Of a stretch of 64,000 bases of DNA, positions 8,913 through 18,214 are shown piece by piece. The stretch is from Salinibacterium sp. ZJ70 (lineage in GTDB: Bacteria > Actinomycetota > Actinomycetes > Actinomycetales > Microbacteriaceae). The stretch is taken from assembly GCF_011751865.2 (NCBI RefSeq), contig NZ_CP061770.1:496001-560000 (forward strand), read 5' to 3'. Made by a program: the position numbers and the translations under genes. Position 1 is the first letter of the stretch. The number at the start of each line of letters is the position of its first letter. The notes beneath the pieces were generated by a model that worked only from the letters and a program-made list of their open reading frames with translations, was not told the DNA's origin and did not search any database.

Positions 8913-11900
8913 GTGAGCGCGCACGCGTCCCCACGCCCCATCACCACCATCCTCGCGAGCCTGCTCGCGTTCGTGATCGCCGTATCGGGCATCTCGGTCG
9001 CGCCGACGGCCGCTCACGCGGCACCTGAATCGGCGACCGCCGGCTCGCTCGACTGGGGCTTCAAGGAGACCTGGCGCAGCTACCTCGCGTCGGGCGAGGT
9101 CGCCCCGGTGCCCAGTGCGGGCGCCACATACACCGACGCCTCGAACCCTGCCACGTCGCGCTACACCTGGACGCCGGGCACAGCGACCTTCGACCCCGCA
9201 GCGCGCAGCGGATCGGCGCAGTTCACCGGTGCCGTGCAGTTCCTGCACCCCGGCCACGGGATCGACGTGACCCTGAGCAACCCGCGCGTCACCTTCTCGG
9301 GCGGCACCGGGCAGCTCTACTACAACCTGGGTGCGGGCGAGGTGCTCGGCGCCGAGATCCGTTCCGTCTCGGTGAGCGCGCCCACCATCTCCGGCACCAC
9401 GGCGACCGTCGAGGTCTCGGCGAGCAACCTCACATTCACCGACAACAACAGTGCGATCACCTACTCCTCGGCGACGACGCCCGGCCCCGACGGCTTCTCG
9501 TTCACGCTCTCGTACACGGTCGAGAGCCAGGCCGAGCCCACCACGGTCACCCTGTCGCTTCCTGGTGGACCCCAGGTCATCACGGGCGGCAGCGTCGTGC
9601 TGTCCGCACTCGTGCCCAACGACATCCCGGGCACCGTCGCCTTCTACGACGGCGCCACCCCGATCGGCACGGCGACGCCCGTCGCCACCACGGTGACGAC
9701 GGGTGTCGGCTCCAGCACGACGACCAAGGCCACACTCGTGCACGCGAACGTCGCCGCGGGAACCCGCACCTACACCGCAACCTTCACCCCCACCGACTCG
9801 GCCGCCTGGGCGCCGTCGACGTCGGGTGCGGCCGTCGTCACGGCAGCGAGTGCCGACCTCGGCGCAGTCGCCGGCAACGTGTCGGACGCGACCCTCGAAT
9901 GGAAGGTGAGTGCCTACGCGCTCGTCGGCACCTCGACGCCTCCCACGCCGCTCGTCGCCACCGGCTCCGGCTGGGGCGTGACCGCGTCCGGCGGTGCAGA
10001 GATCGTCGACCCGATCGCGCGCACCGGCTACGGTCCCGGACCCCACGGCACCACCGGCTCCGGGTTCCGTCTCACGGGCGGCGTCGGATCGGTCGACCCC
10101 GACACCGGCGAAGGCACCATCACCTACCCCGGAACGGTGCACTACGCCCCGTACAACTTCATGACGGGTTCGGGCGGCTTCGACCTCGCGAACATCCGTC
10201 TGACAGTCGCGGACGGCCGCGGCACGCTCACCGCGTCGCTCACCGGTCGCGACACGATCGACACCCCCGAATGGGGCCCGGTCGCCGTGACCCTCGCCAA
10301 CTTCGATGTGCAGAGCCTCGACCAGACAGGTGCATCGTTCTCGCTGAGCACCGCCGCCCCCGATTTCACCGGCGTCGCCTACGGCAGCTCGGAGAACGCG
10401 TTCCCTGCATCCTTCATCGACGCCGTGCCGTCGGGCTTCCGCGCGTTCTTCATGACCACGGGTTCCTCCGTCCAGGGCAACCTGAACAAGGCCCCTCAGC
10501 CGATCAGCGCGTCCTACACCGCCACCACCCCCACCACGACCACCGTCTCGGTGTCGGGCTCCGGTGAGGTCGTCGCGGGCGGCGCCGTGCAGCTGACGGC
10601 TGACCTCACTCCCGGCGTCGAGGGAACGGTGGAGTTCTTCGACGGAGCGACATCGCTCGGCACCGTCTCCGCCGTCAACATTCCTGCCGTCAGCTCGCCG
10701 CGCCCGGTCCCGGCATCCAACTCCGCGACCCTGCGGGTGCCCGGCGTCACAGCGGGCGAGCACTCCTACACCGCGGTGTTCTCGCCGACGGCTTCGGCAG
10801 AGTTCGGACGCTCCACGTCACCGGCCGTGACGGTGACCGGTGTCGCGGGTCCCGTCGCCGAGCAGGGCAACGTCTCGGGCGCGCAGCTCGAGTGGGCTCT
10901 GAGCGCATACTCGCTCGTCGGAGGCGGCGTGCCGGGCGACCCGCTCGTCGGAACTGCTGCAGGCTGGGCCTTCAGCACCTCCGGGGGTCCTGAGATCGTC
11001 GACCCGATCGACCGCACCGGAGGCGGCCAGACGGGCACCGGGTTCCGCCTGCTCGGCGGCACCGGCTCGGTCGACCCCGTCACGGGAGAGGGTTCGATCA
11101 CCTATCCCGGCACCGTCACCTACGCGCCCTACAACTACGGCTTCAGCTCGGGTGACTTCGCACTCAGCAACTTCCGTCTGGTCATCGCGGACGGTGCGGG
11201 CACCCTCACCGCCACAGTGACGAGCAAGGAGAACCAGGACGCCGCGCAGATCGGACCGTTCCCGGTGACGCTCGCCACCTTCGACGTCGCCTCGCTCACG
11301 GCGGACGGCGCAACCTTCAGCCTCGTCACCGAGGTGCCCGACTTCTACGACACGGTCGCCGCAGGAACCTACGCCGCAGGCAAGACCGATGCGTGGCCGG
11401 CGTCGTTCATCGCCGCGATCCCCGCCTCGTTCCGTTCGTTCTTCTACACCAGCAGCGCCTCGGCCCAGGGCAACGCGAACAAGGAGCCTCTGCCGATCCG
11501 CGCCACGTTCACGGCTGCCGCGCCCACCTCGGTGACGCTGACGCTTCCGGGCGGATCCTCGGTGCTCGCCGGCGGAGATGTCGTGCTGTCGGCCCAGGTG
11601 CCGAACGACATCGCCGGTACCGTCGAGTTCTTCGACGGCGTCACCTCGCTCGGCTCGGCGACGCCGGTCGAGACGAGCGCGACCACCGGGCAGGGCACCA
11701 CGGTCACCACGAAGGCCACCCTCGCGCACACCGCCGTCGAGGCAGGATCGCACGCGTACCGTGCCGTCTTCACCCCGGCAGACACCGCATCGCACGGCAT
11801 CTCGACGTCGGCCTCCGTGCTGGTCGCCGCCACCGCACCGCAGGCGCCTGTCGCCGAAGGCAACGTCTCGGATGCATCGCTCGAGTGGAAGCTGAGCGCC

Positions 11901-14327
11901 TACGCCCTCATGGGCACCGCCGTCCCGGGCAACCCGCCGGTCGCTTCAGCCTCCGGGTGGGCGTTGTCGGCGTCGGGTGGCGCCGAGGTCGTCGACCCGA
12001 TCGCCCGCCAGGGCTACGGGCCGCCGCCTCACGGCACCACCGGATCCGGCTTCCGTCTGACGGGTGGCATCGGTTCGGTCGGCCCGATCTCGGGAGAGGG
12101 AGTCATCGGCTACCCCGGCACAGTCACCTACGCGCCGTACAACTACATGTCGGGCTCGGGAGACTTCGTGCTCACCGACTTCCGCCTCGCCCTCACCGGT
12201 GAGCGCGGCACGCTCACCGCGTCGCTCACGGCTCGTGACACCGCGCAGACGCCCTCCTGGGGTCCGGTTGCAGTCACGCTCGCCAACTTCGATGTGGCGA
12301 GCCTCGAGAAGACCGGCTCGACATTCGCGCTCACCACGGAACAGCCGGACTTCTCCGGTGTCACCTACGGCACGTCGGCCAACGCCTGGCCCTCGACGTT
12401 CGTCGACGCAGTGCCGTCCGCGTTCCGCTCCTTCTTCTTCACCACCGGCGCCTCGGGTCAGGGCAACGCCAACAAGGCACCGCTTCCGATCACTGCCGCG
12501 TTCACCGCGGAGGCGCTCGCCACGACGGCAGGGATCTCCGTGTCGCAGACCTCGGGCCTCGAAGCCGGTGACACCGTCGTCGTGACGGCCACCTCGGGCC
12601 CGGCAGCCACGGCTGGCGAGGTTCGGATCCTGCTCGATGGCGCGACGATCGCCTCCGGTCCGGTCGGCACCGCTCTCGTCGTCACGACTCCGGCCCTCAC
12701 CGCGGGTTCGCACGCGCTGCAGGCGAAGGTCGTTCCGGGCGATGCGACGGCGTACCTGCCGAGCACGTCGCCCACGATCACGCTTCAGGTGGCGGCTGCG
12801 CCCTCGCAGCAGGTCGCTGGATCGCTCGCCTGGGGCATCTCCTCCGGGTGGACGAACTACATCACTGGACCGATCGCCCACGGTGCGATCTCGGTGAGCA
12901 ACGGCGCGACAGCCTCGGGAGGCATCTACACCTTCGCGCAGACGGCCGGCAGCACCTACGACGCGCAGACCGGTCTCGGGGCGGTGACCTACCGCGGCGC
13001 CGTGCGCTGGACAGGCCACAACGGCGAGCTCGATCTCACACTGTCGAACCCGGTGATCCGCTTCGACTCGGCGACGTCGGCGACCGTCCTCATCGGTGCG
13101 AACCAGCTCGCGATCGCGACCCTCAACCTCGCGAACGCGACCAAGACGGTCGCGGCGGACGGCAGCATCCGCTACGCCGACGTGCCGTCGACGCTCACCG
13201 CGGCTGGCGCGGGCTTCTTCCGCAACTACTACGCCGCGGGCAGCGCGCTCAGCCCGATGACCTTCGTCATCGGCTCGGCAAGCACCGCGGCCGACGCTCC
13301 GGCACGCACCGTGGCCGCGGCGCCTGAGGAGTCAGAGCGCCAGCCTGCTCCGACCCCGCCGGCGACGGAGGGCATCGAGGTCACGGGCACGGACGGCGAG
13401 ATCACCGAGGGCGGCGAGATCACCGCGACCGCGTCGGGCTTCCAAGCCAACGAGCAGGACATCCTGGTCGTGATCTACAGCGAGCCGACGATCCTGTCGC
13501 GCACGCTGACCGCCGACGCGAACGGCGTCGCCACCTGGACGGGCCGTCTGCCTGCCGGTCTCACCGGCGAGCACACGCTCACCTTTCAGGGTTCGGTGAA
13601 CCGCGGTGTCGTTCTCGACATCCAGGCGCTCGAGATCGGCACCTGCACGATCGAGTCCGCGTCGTTCGAGTGGGGCTTCAAGGAGTCGTTCCGCAGCTAC
13701 CTCGACAGCTCGATCGCGCACGGCTCCTGGTCGACCGCCGACGGTGCCGTCTACGAGACGCCGCTCTTCCGCTTCGCGGGAGGCGAGGGCACGTACGACG
13801 CCGAGACGGCATCGGGCCGGATCCAGTTCCCGGGCTCGATCAACTTCACCGCCCACGAGGGTGTTCTCGACACCACGTTCTCGAACCCGGTGTTCACGTT
13901 CATCGACGACGAGACGATGTCGCTCTCGCTCGACGTCGACGGTGACACGCGGGAAGGCGAAGCCGTCTCCTCGAAGGGGGTGGAGTTCGTGACGCTCGAC
14001 CTGAGCGCCGCCACCGTCACCACCGACGGAGCGGTCGTGACGATCGCGGACATCCCCACGGTGCTCACCGCCGCCGGTCACGAGGCATTCGGCACCTACC
14101 CGGCGGGCGAGGACTTCGACCCCATCACCATCACCATCACCACGGCCGAGGACTGCGCAGCAGCGATCGCCGAGCCCGAAGCGACCGACGGGGCGGAACC
14201 GGCAGCGCCCGTCTCCGACGACTCGGGTGCCGACCTCGCCTGGCTCTGGTGGGTCATCGGGGGCGTCCTGCTGGCCGCGATCATCGTCGCGCTCATCGTG
14301 GCGCGCCGCCGCCGCAGCGAGGCCTGA
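8913..14327 (+). CDS. Giant wall-anchored heme-binding protein with six HtaA-like domains
   Basis: 1804 residues from GTG 8913, chosen because GGAG lies 10 bases upstream and a normal signal peptide follows (cleavage near PTAAHA). The frame is open back to GTG 8847 but that start has no ribosome-binding site. Domains by nucleotide position: HtaA-like 9046-9540, Ig-like, HtaA-like 9876-10530, Ig-like, HtaA-like 10869-11510, Ig-like, HtaA-like 11862-12510, Ig-like, HtaA-like 12818-13280, beta domain, HtaA-like 13650-14160, then a membrane helix (WWVIGGVLLAAIIVALIVA) and RRRR tail. Domains 1, 5 and 6 have the WGFK..FRSY start and a GH or AH motif; domains 2-4 have APYN there. HtaA proteins capture heme at the cell surface. 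No hmuTUV transporter or sortase adjoins. Two iron boxes control it. Confidence 0.88.
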   Translation: MSAHASPRPITTILASLLAFVIAVSGISVAPTAAHAAPESATAGSLDWGFKETWRSYLASGEVAPVPSAGATYTDASNPATSRYTWTPGTATFDPAARSGSAQFTGAVQFLHPGHGIDVTLSNPRVTFSGGTGQLYYNLGAGEVLGAEIRSVSVSAPTISGTTATVEVSASNLTFTDNNSAITYSSATTPGPDGFSFTLSYTVESQAEPTTVTLSLPGGPQVITGGSVVLSALVPNDIPGTVAFYDGATPIGTATPVATTVTTGVGSSTTTKATLVHANVAAGTRTYTATFTPTDSAAWAPSTSGAAVVTAASADLGAVAGNVSDATLEWKVSAYALVGTSTPPTPLVATGSGWGVTASGGAEIVDPIARTGYGPGPHGTTGSGFRLTGGVGSVDPDTGEGTITYPGTVHYAPYNFMTGSGGFDLANIRLTVADGRGTLTASLTGRDTIDTPEWGPVAVTLANFDVQSLDQTGASFSLSTAAPDFTGVAYGSSENAFPASFIDAVPSGFRAFFMTTGSSVQGNLNKAPQPISASYTATTPTTTTVSVSGSGEVVAGGAVQLTADLTPGVEGTVEFFDGATSLGTVSAVNIPAVSSPRPVPASNSATLRVPGVTAGEHSYTAVFSPTASAEFGRSTSPAVTVTGVAGPVAEQGNVSGAQLEWALSAYSLVGGGVPGDPLVGTAAGWAFSTSGGPEIVDPIDRTGGGQTGTGFRLLGGTGSVDPVTGEGSITYPGTVTYAPYNYGFSSGDFALSNFRLVIADGAGTLTATVTSKENQDAAQIGPFPVTLATFDVASLTADGATFSLVTEVPDFYDTVAAGTYAAGKTDAWPASFIAAIPASFRSFFYTSSASAQGNANKEPLPIRATFTAAAPTSVTLTLPGGSSVLAGGDVVLSAQVPNDIAGTVEFFDGVTSLGSATPVETSATTGQGTTVTTKATLAHTAVEAGSHAYRAVFTPADTASHGISTSASVLVAATAPQAPVAEGNVSDASLEWKLSAYALMGTAVPGNPPVASASGWALSASGGAEVVDPIARQGYGPPPHGTTGSGFRLTGGIGSVGPISGEGVIGYPGTVTYAPYNYMSGSGDFVLTDFRLALTGERGTLTASLTARDTAQTPSWGPVAVTLANFDVASLEKTGSTFALTTEQPDFSGVTYGTSANAWPSTFVDAVPSAFRSFFFTTGASGQGNANKAPLPITAAFTAEALATTAGISVSQTSGLEAGDTVVVTATSGPAATAGEVRILLDGATIASGPVGTALVVTTPALTAGSHALQAKVVPGDATAYLPSTSPTITLQVAAAPSQQVAGSLAWGISSGWTNYITGPIAHGAISVSNGATASGGIYTFAQTAGSTYDAQTGLGAVTYRGAVRWTGHNGELDLTLSNPVIRFDSATSATVLIGANQLAIATLNLANATKTVAADGSIRYADVPSTLTAAGAGFFRNYYAAGSALSPMTFVIGSASTAADAPARTVAAAPEESERQPAPTPPATEGIEVTGTDGEITEGGEITATASGFQANEQDILVVIYSEPTILSRTLTADANGVATWTGRLPAGLTGEHTLTFQGSVNRGVVLDIQALEIGTCTIESASFEWGFKESFRSYLDSSIAHGSWSTADGAVYETPLFRFAGGEGTYDAETASGRIQFPGSINFTAHEGVLDTTFSNPVFTFIDDETMSLSLDVDGDTREGEAVSSKGVEFVTLDLSAATVTTDGAVVTIADIPTVLTAAGHEAFGTYPAGEDFDPITITITTAEDCAAAIAEPEATDGAEPAAPVSDDSGADLAWLWWVIGGVLLAAIIVALIVARRRRSEA
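9876..12520 (+). repeat. Three tandem 993-bp modules inside the HtaA-domain gene
   Basis: The module start NVS(D/G)A-LEW recurs at 9876, 10869 and 11862, a spacing of exactly 993 bases (331 codons) both times. Each full module is one extended HtaA-like domain plus one Ig-like domain; the third copy keeps the HtaA-like domain but is followed by a shorter, different Ig-like domain. Equal spacing indicates duplication within the gene. Such repeats can expand or contract by recombination and may be collapsed in assemblies from short reads. Confidence 0.8.
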
Positions 14328-14342
14328 GGCCAGGCATGACCT

Positions 14343-14379
14343 GCGAGACGGCCGGGGACCAGCTCCCCGGCCGTCTCGC
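14343..14379 (+). terminator. Hairpin after the HtaA-domain gene
   Basis: A perfect 16-bp GC-rich stem (14343-14358 with 14364-14379) with loop CCAGC starts 15 bases after the stop codon. There is no clear T tract, which is usual for actinobacterial terminators. Confidence 0.75.
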
Positions 14380-14430
14380 CGTGTGCGCCGTGCTGTCTTC
14401 CCCCAGGAACCCCCTCAGTAGACTCGACGA

Positions 14431-15843
14431 GTGACGATCCGCCTCTACGACAGCCGCGCCCAGGCGCTGCGCGACTTCGAGCCCCTCGAACCGGGCAAGG
14501 TCGGCATGTACGTCTGCGGACCCACGGTGCAGTCGTCGCCCCACGTGGGTCACCTGCGTTCGGCTCTCGCCTACGACCTGTGGCGTCGCTGGTTCGCGTA
14601 CCGCGGCTACGACGTCACCTTCGTGCGCAACGTCACCGACATCGACGACAAGGTGCTCGCGAACGCCTCCGAGCGGGAGCCGTGGTGGGCTGTCGCATAC
14701 CGCGTCGAACTCGAATTCACCGCCGGCTACAACACCATCGGCATCCTCCCGCCCACCTACGAGCCCCGCGCGACCGCGAGCATCCCCGGCATGCAGGAGC
14801 TCATCCAGACGCTCATCGAACGCGGTCACGCCTATGCGGCCGACGACGGCAGCGGCGACGTCTACTTCGATGTGCGCACCTGGCCCGAGTACGGCGCCCT
14901 CACCCGTCAGAAGCTCGACGAGATGGCGGAGTCCCCGGATGCCGCGACGCGCGGCAAGCGCGACGCTCGCGACTTCGCACTCTGGAAGGGAGCGAAGGAG
15001 GGCGAGCCCGAATCGGCCACCTGGAGTTCCCCGTGGGGAGCAGGTCGCCCCGGTTGGCACATCGAGTGCTCCGCGATGTCGAAGCGCTACCTCGGCGCCG
15101 AGTTCGACATCCACGGCGGCGGACTCGACCTGCGCTTCCCGCACCACGAGAACGAGCTGGCCCAGTCGACCGCCGCAGGCGATGCGTTCGCGCGCTACTG
15201 GGTGCACAACGGCATCGTCATGGTCGAGGGGCAGAAGATGTCGAAGTCGCTCGGCAACTCCATCTTCGCCGCCGAGTTCCTGGCGCTCGCTCGCCCCATC
15301 GTCGTGCGCTACTACCTCGCGAGCGCGCACTACCGCTCGACGATCGACTACCACCCTGGAGCCCTCGAAGAGGCCGAGGCAGCCCTCGACCGCATCGCCG
15401 GATTCCTCGAGCGGGCGACGCGCGCGCTCGAAGCCGCGCAGATCCCCGGACCCGGCGACGGCCGTGTTCCCGACGCGTTCGCTGAGGCGCTCGACGACGA
15501 CCTCGGGGTCCCGGAGGCGCTCGGCGTTCTGCACGAGACCGTGCGCGGAGGCAACACGGCACTCGACGCGGGCGACCTCGGCGAGGTCGCCGTGCGCCGC
15601 GAGCAGGTGCTCGCCATGACCCGCGTGCTGGGCGTCGACCCCACCGCTCCCGAGTGGAGCGAGCAGGGCGGCTCGCACGCCGAGCTCGCGCTCGACGCTC
15701 TCGTCAGCAAGCTGCTCTCCGACCGCGCGGAAGCCCGCGCAGCCAAGGACTACACCGCCGCCGACCGCATCCGCGACGAACTCGCCGCCGCTGGAATCGC
15801 GATCGACGACACCCCCGCAGGCGCCCACTGGAGCCTCGCATGA
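14431..15843 (+). CDS. cysS: Cysteinyl-tRNA synthetase
   Basis: 470 residues. Class I synthetase: the HIGH motif appears as HVGH within [19 protein letters not shown], the zinc-ligand Cys/His set includes WHIECSAM and HHENELAQS, and the KMSKS loop is KMSKSLGNS. Charges tRNA-Cys. GTG start with TAGACT exactly six bases upstream (14419-14424) and no ribosome-binding site, so probably leaderless. Followed 32 bases later by rlmB as in other actinobacteria. Confidence 0.96.
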   Translation: MTIRLYDSRAQALRDFEPLEPGKVGMYVCGPTVQSSPHVGHLRSALAYDLWRRWFAYRGYDVTFVRNVTDIDDKVLANASEREPWWAVAYRVELEFTAGYNTIGILPPTYEPRATASIPGMQELIQTLIERGHAYAADDGSGDVYFDVRTWPEYGALTRQKLDEMAESPDAATRGKRDARDFALWKGAKEGEPESATWSSPWGAGRPGWHIECSAMSKRYLGAEFDIHGGGLDLRFPHHENELAQSTAAGDAFARYWVHNGIVMVEGQKMSKSLGNSIFAAEFLALARPIVVRYYLASAHYRSTIDYHPGALEEAEAALDRIAGFLERATRALEAAQIPGPGDGRVPDAFAEALDDDLGVPEALGVLHETVRGGNTALDAGDLGEVAVRREQVLAMTRVLGVDPTAPEWSEQGGSHAELALDALVSKLLSDRAEARAAKDYTAADRIRDELAAAGIAIDDTPAGAHWSLA

Positions 15844-15874
15844 ACGTCACATACCCGATCGAGGGGATCGCATC

Positions 15875-16858
15875 ATGACCAAGCCTGGACGCCCGGGAGC
15901 CCGCAAGAACAAGAAGGGCGCCTCCGTCGGCACTGGCGGCCACGGCCGCAAGTCGCTCGAAGGTCGCGGCCCGACCCCGAAGGCCGAGGACCGCAGCTGG
16001 CACGTCGCCGGCAAGCGCAAGGCCGCCAAGGAGCGCCTCGAGGCCGCGCGCTCGCGCTCGGGCAAGTCGTCGGAGCCCGCTAAGCGCGCCCCGCGCCCCA
16101 AGAAGACGGATGAGTCCGAGGTCGTCACCGGCCGCAACTCGGTGCTCGAGGCCCTGCGTGCGAAGATCCCGGCGACCGCGCTGTATGTCGCGGCTCGTGT
16201 CGAGATGGATGACCGCGTCAAGGAAGCGCTCTCCCTCGCGACGAAGCGCAACATCCCCGTGCTCGAGGTCATGCGCAATGAGCTCGACCGCATGGGCGGC
16301 TACGACTCGGTGCACCAGGGGCTCGCCCTCAAGGTGCCGCCCTACGAGTATGCGCACCCGTTCGACCTCATCGAGCGCGCACAGCGCGAGGGAACCGCTC
16401 CGCTCATCGTGGCCCTCGACGGCGTCACCGACCCCCGCAACCTCGGCGCGATCGTGCGCTCCGCGGGGGCTTTCGGCGCCCACGGCGTCATCGTGCCGCA
16501 GCGTCGCTCGGTGGGCATGACGGCGTCCGCGTGGAAGACCTCCGCCGGTGCCGCCGCGCGCGTGCCCGTCGCAATGGCGGCGAACCTCACGCAGGCGCTC
16601 AAGGATCTCAAGAAGCAGGGCGTCTTCGTGCTCGGCCTCGACGGCGACGGCGACGTGTCGCTGCCCGGCATCGGCTTCGCGGACCGTCCGATCGTGATCG
16701 TCGTCGGCAGCGAGGGCAAGGGCCTCTCGCGTCTCGTCACCGAGACGTGCGACGCCGTCGTGTCGATCCCGATCAGCTCGGTCACGGAGTCGCTCAACGC
16801 CGGCATCGCCGTGTCGGTCGCGCTCTACGAGGTCGCGAAGCTCCGCGCGGAGGCCTGA
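15875..16858 (+). CDS. rlmB: 23S rRNA (guanosine-2'-O-)-methyltransferase, RlmB/TrmH family
   Basis: 327 residues. The first 85 are a basic, Lys/Arg-rich extension with G-K-N-K-K-G character, typical for actinobacterial RlmB. Then comes the substrate-binding domain (TGRNSVLEALR) and the SpoU methyltransferase knot domain with motifs VALDGVTDPRNLGAIVRSA, VVGSEGKGLSRL and ISSVTESLNAGIAVS. The enzyme methylates the ribose of a guanosine in 23S rRNA using S-adenosylmethionine. Start ATG 15875 has GAGGGG 8 bases upstream. Confidence 0.93.
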   Translation: MTKPGRPGARKNKKGASVGTGGHGRKSLEGRGPTPKAEDRSWHVAGKRKAAKERLEAARSRSGKSSEPAKRAPRPKKTDESEVVTGRNSVLEALRAKIPATALYVAARVEMDDRVKEALSLATKRNIPVLEVMRNELDRMGGYDSVHQGLALKVPPYEYAHPFDLIERAQREGTAPLIVALDGVTDPRNLGAIVRSAGAFGAHGVIVPQRRSVGMTASAWKTSAGAAARVPVAMAANLTQALKDLKKQGVFVLGLDGDGDVSLPGIGFADRPIVIVVGSEGKGLSRLVTETCDAVVSIPISSVTESLNAGIAVSVALYEVAKLRAEA

Positions 16859-16861
16859 GCG

Positions 16862-16883
16862 GGGCGCGGCAGACGCCGCGCCC
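16862..16883. terminator. Bidirectional hairpin between rlmB and DUF4032 gene
   Basis: GGGCGCGGC at 16862-16870 pairs perfectly with GCCGCGCCC at 16875-16883 around loop AGAC. It fills the 28-base gap between two convergent genes. Confidence 0.7.
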
Positions 16884-16886
16884 TCA

Positions 16887-18176
16887 TCACACCTTGAGGC
16901 GCCAGTCCTCTTCGTCGTCGTCATCGACGACGCTGAGGGGCATCGTCATGGACGACGTCATCGGGCCGACGACGGTCATCTCGTCGCGTCGGTGACGCAG
17001 CACGGTGTCGATGTAGGACGTGAGCGCCTCCGCGAGCGGCACGTTGCGCTTCTCGTTCTGCGACAGGAACCAGCGGTGGTCGAGCAGCTGGTGGAACACC
17101 TCGGCGGGCTCGAGCTTGCCGCGCAGATCCCGCGGGATCGCGCGCACCACGGGCTCGAACACCTTGGTGAGCCACTCGTGGGCGACCATCTCCTCATCGT
17201 CCTCCGTGCGCCTGCGGGTCGCGCGGTAGGCGTCGAGGTCGTTCAGAAGGCGACGCGCCTGGTTCTCGCCGGCGTCGAGGCCGGTGAGGCGCAGCAGACG
17301 GCGCGAATGGTGACCGGCATCGACGACCTTCGGCTGAATGCGCACCTGCGTGCCGTCGGCGTCGGTGCGGATCGTCAGCTCCTCGATGTCGAAGCCGAGC
17401 GCATTGAGGCGCTCCACGCGCTCGCGGATGCGCCAGCGCTCCGATGCGGGGAATGATTGAGGCGCCGTGAGCTCGCTCCACAGTCCGTGGTAGGCGGCGA
17501 CGATGCCATCGGCGATCTGCACCGGGTCGACCCCCTCCTCGAGGCGGCCGCCCGACTCCAGGTCGAACAGCTCGCCCGCGATGTTGACGCGCGCGATGTC
17601 GAGGTCGTGCTCGCGCTGACCGTCCGAGAGCCCGCTCTCGTGCAGCACGCCCGTCTCGGCGTCGACGAGGTACGCGGCGAACGCGCCCGCGTCGCGGCGG
17701 AAGAGCGTATTCGAGAGCGAGACATCGCCCCAGAAGAATCCGATGAGGTGCAGGCGTGCCAGGAGCAGCGCGAGCGCGTCGATGAGGCGGGTTGCGGTGT
17801 CGGGACGCAGCGCCTGCGAATAGAGGGCGCGGTAGGGGAGCGAGAAGCGCAAGTGGCGGGTGACGAGCGCCGGGGCGAGCTCCTCGCCATCATCCGCGAG
17901 GCGGCCGGTGACGACAGCCACCGGCTCGACGCACGGCACGGCGAGGCGCTGCAGAGTGCGCAGCATCTCGTACTCGCGACGCGCCATCTCAGCAGTCGTC
18001 TCCTTCACAGCCAGGATCGAGCCCTCCAGGTGCACGAAGCGCACGAGGTGCCGCGAGATGCCCTTCGGGAGTGCCGCGATCGTCTCCTCCGGCCAGGCTT
18101 CGAGCGGCAGATCCCACGGCAGATCGAGAAGCGCCGGATCCGGCACTGCGGAGGTGATCGAGAGGTTGGAGCTCAC
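16887..18176 (-). CDS. DUF4032 protein with kinase-like N-terminal fold
   Basis: 429 residues. The first half resembles a lipopolysaccharide/phosphotransferase kinase fold: RHLVRFVHLEGSILAVKETT carries the ATP-binding Lys, and FWGDVSLSNTLFRRD matches the catalytic loop GDxxxxN with a later Asp in LVDAETG. The second half is the DUF4032 domain. Conserved in actinobacteria, function unknown; a phosphotransferase activity is inferred from the loop residues. GTG start with TAGGCT exactly six bases upstream on this strand (18188-18183), so likely leaderless. Convergent with rlmB. Confidence 0.85.
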   Translation of the reverse strand: MSSNLSITSAVPDPALLDLPWDLPLEAWPEETIAALPKGISRHLVRFVHLEGSILAVKETTAEMARREYEMLRTLQRLAVPCVEPVAVVTGRLADDGEELAPALVTRHLRFSLPYRALYSQALRPDTATRLIDALALLLARLHLIGFFWGDVSLSNTLFRRDAGAFAAYLVDAETGVLHESGLSDGQREHDLDIARVNIAGELFDLESGGRLEEGVDPVQIADGIVAAYHGLWSELTAPQSFPASERWRIRERVERLNALGFDIEELTIRTDADGTQVRIQPKVVDAGHHSRRLLRLTGLDAGENQARRLLNDLDAYRATRRRTEDDEEMVAHEWLTKVFEPVVRAIPRDLRGKLEPAEVFHQLLDHRWFLSQNEKRNVPLAEALTSYIDTVLRHRRDEMTVVGPMTSSMTMPLSVVDDDDEEDWRLKV

Positions 18177-18214
18177 GCCCCGAGCCTAGACGTGGGAGTC
18201 ATCCGACGCGCGGG

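Noticed and set aside
8910..10763. Long antisense reading frame of 617 codons opposite the HtaA-domain gene
   Set aside because: Composition is Arg/Gly/Asp-rich without domains; it is the complement of high-GC codons in the real gene.
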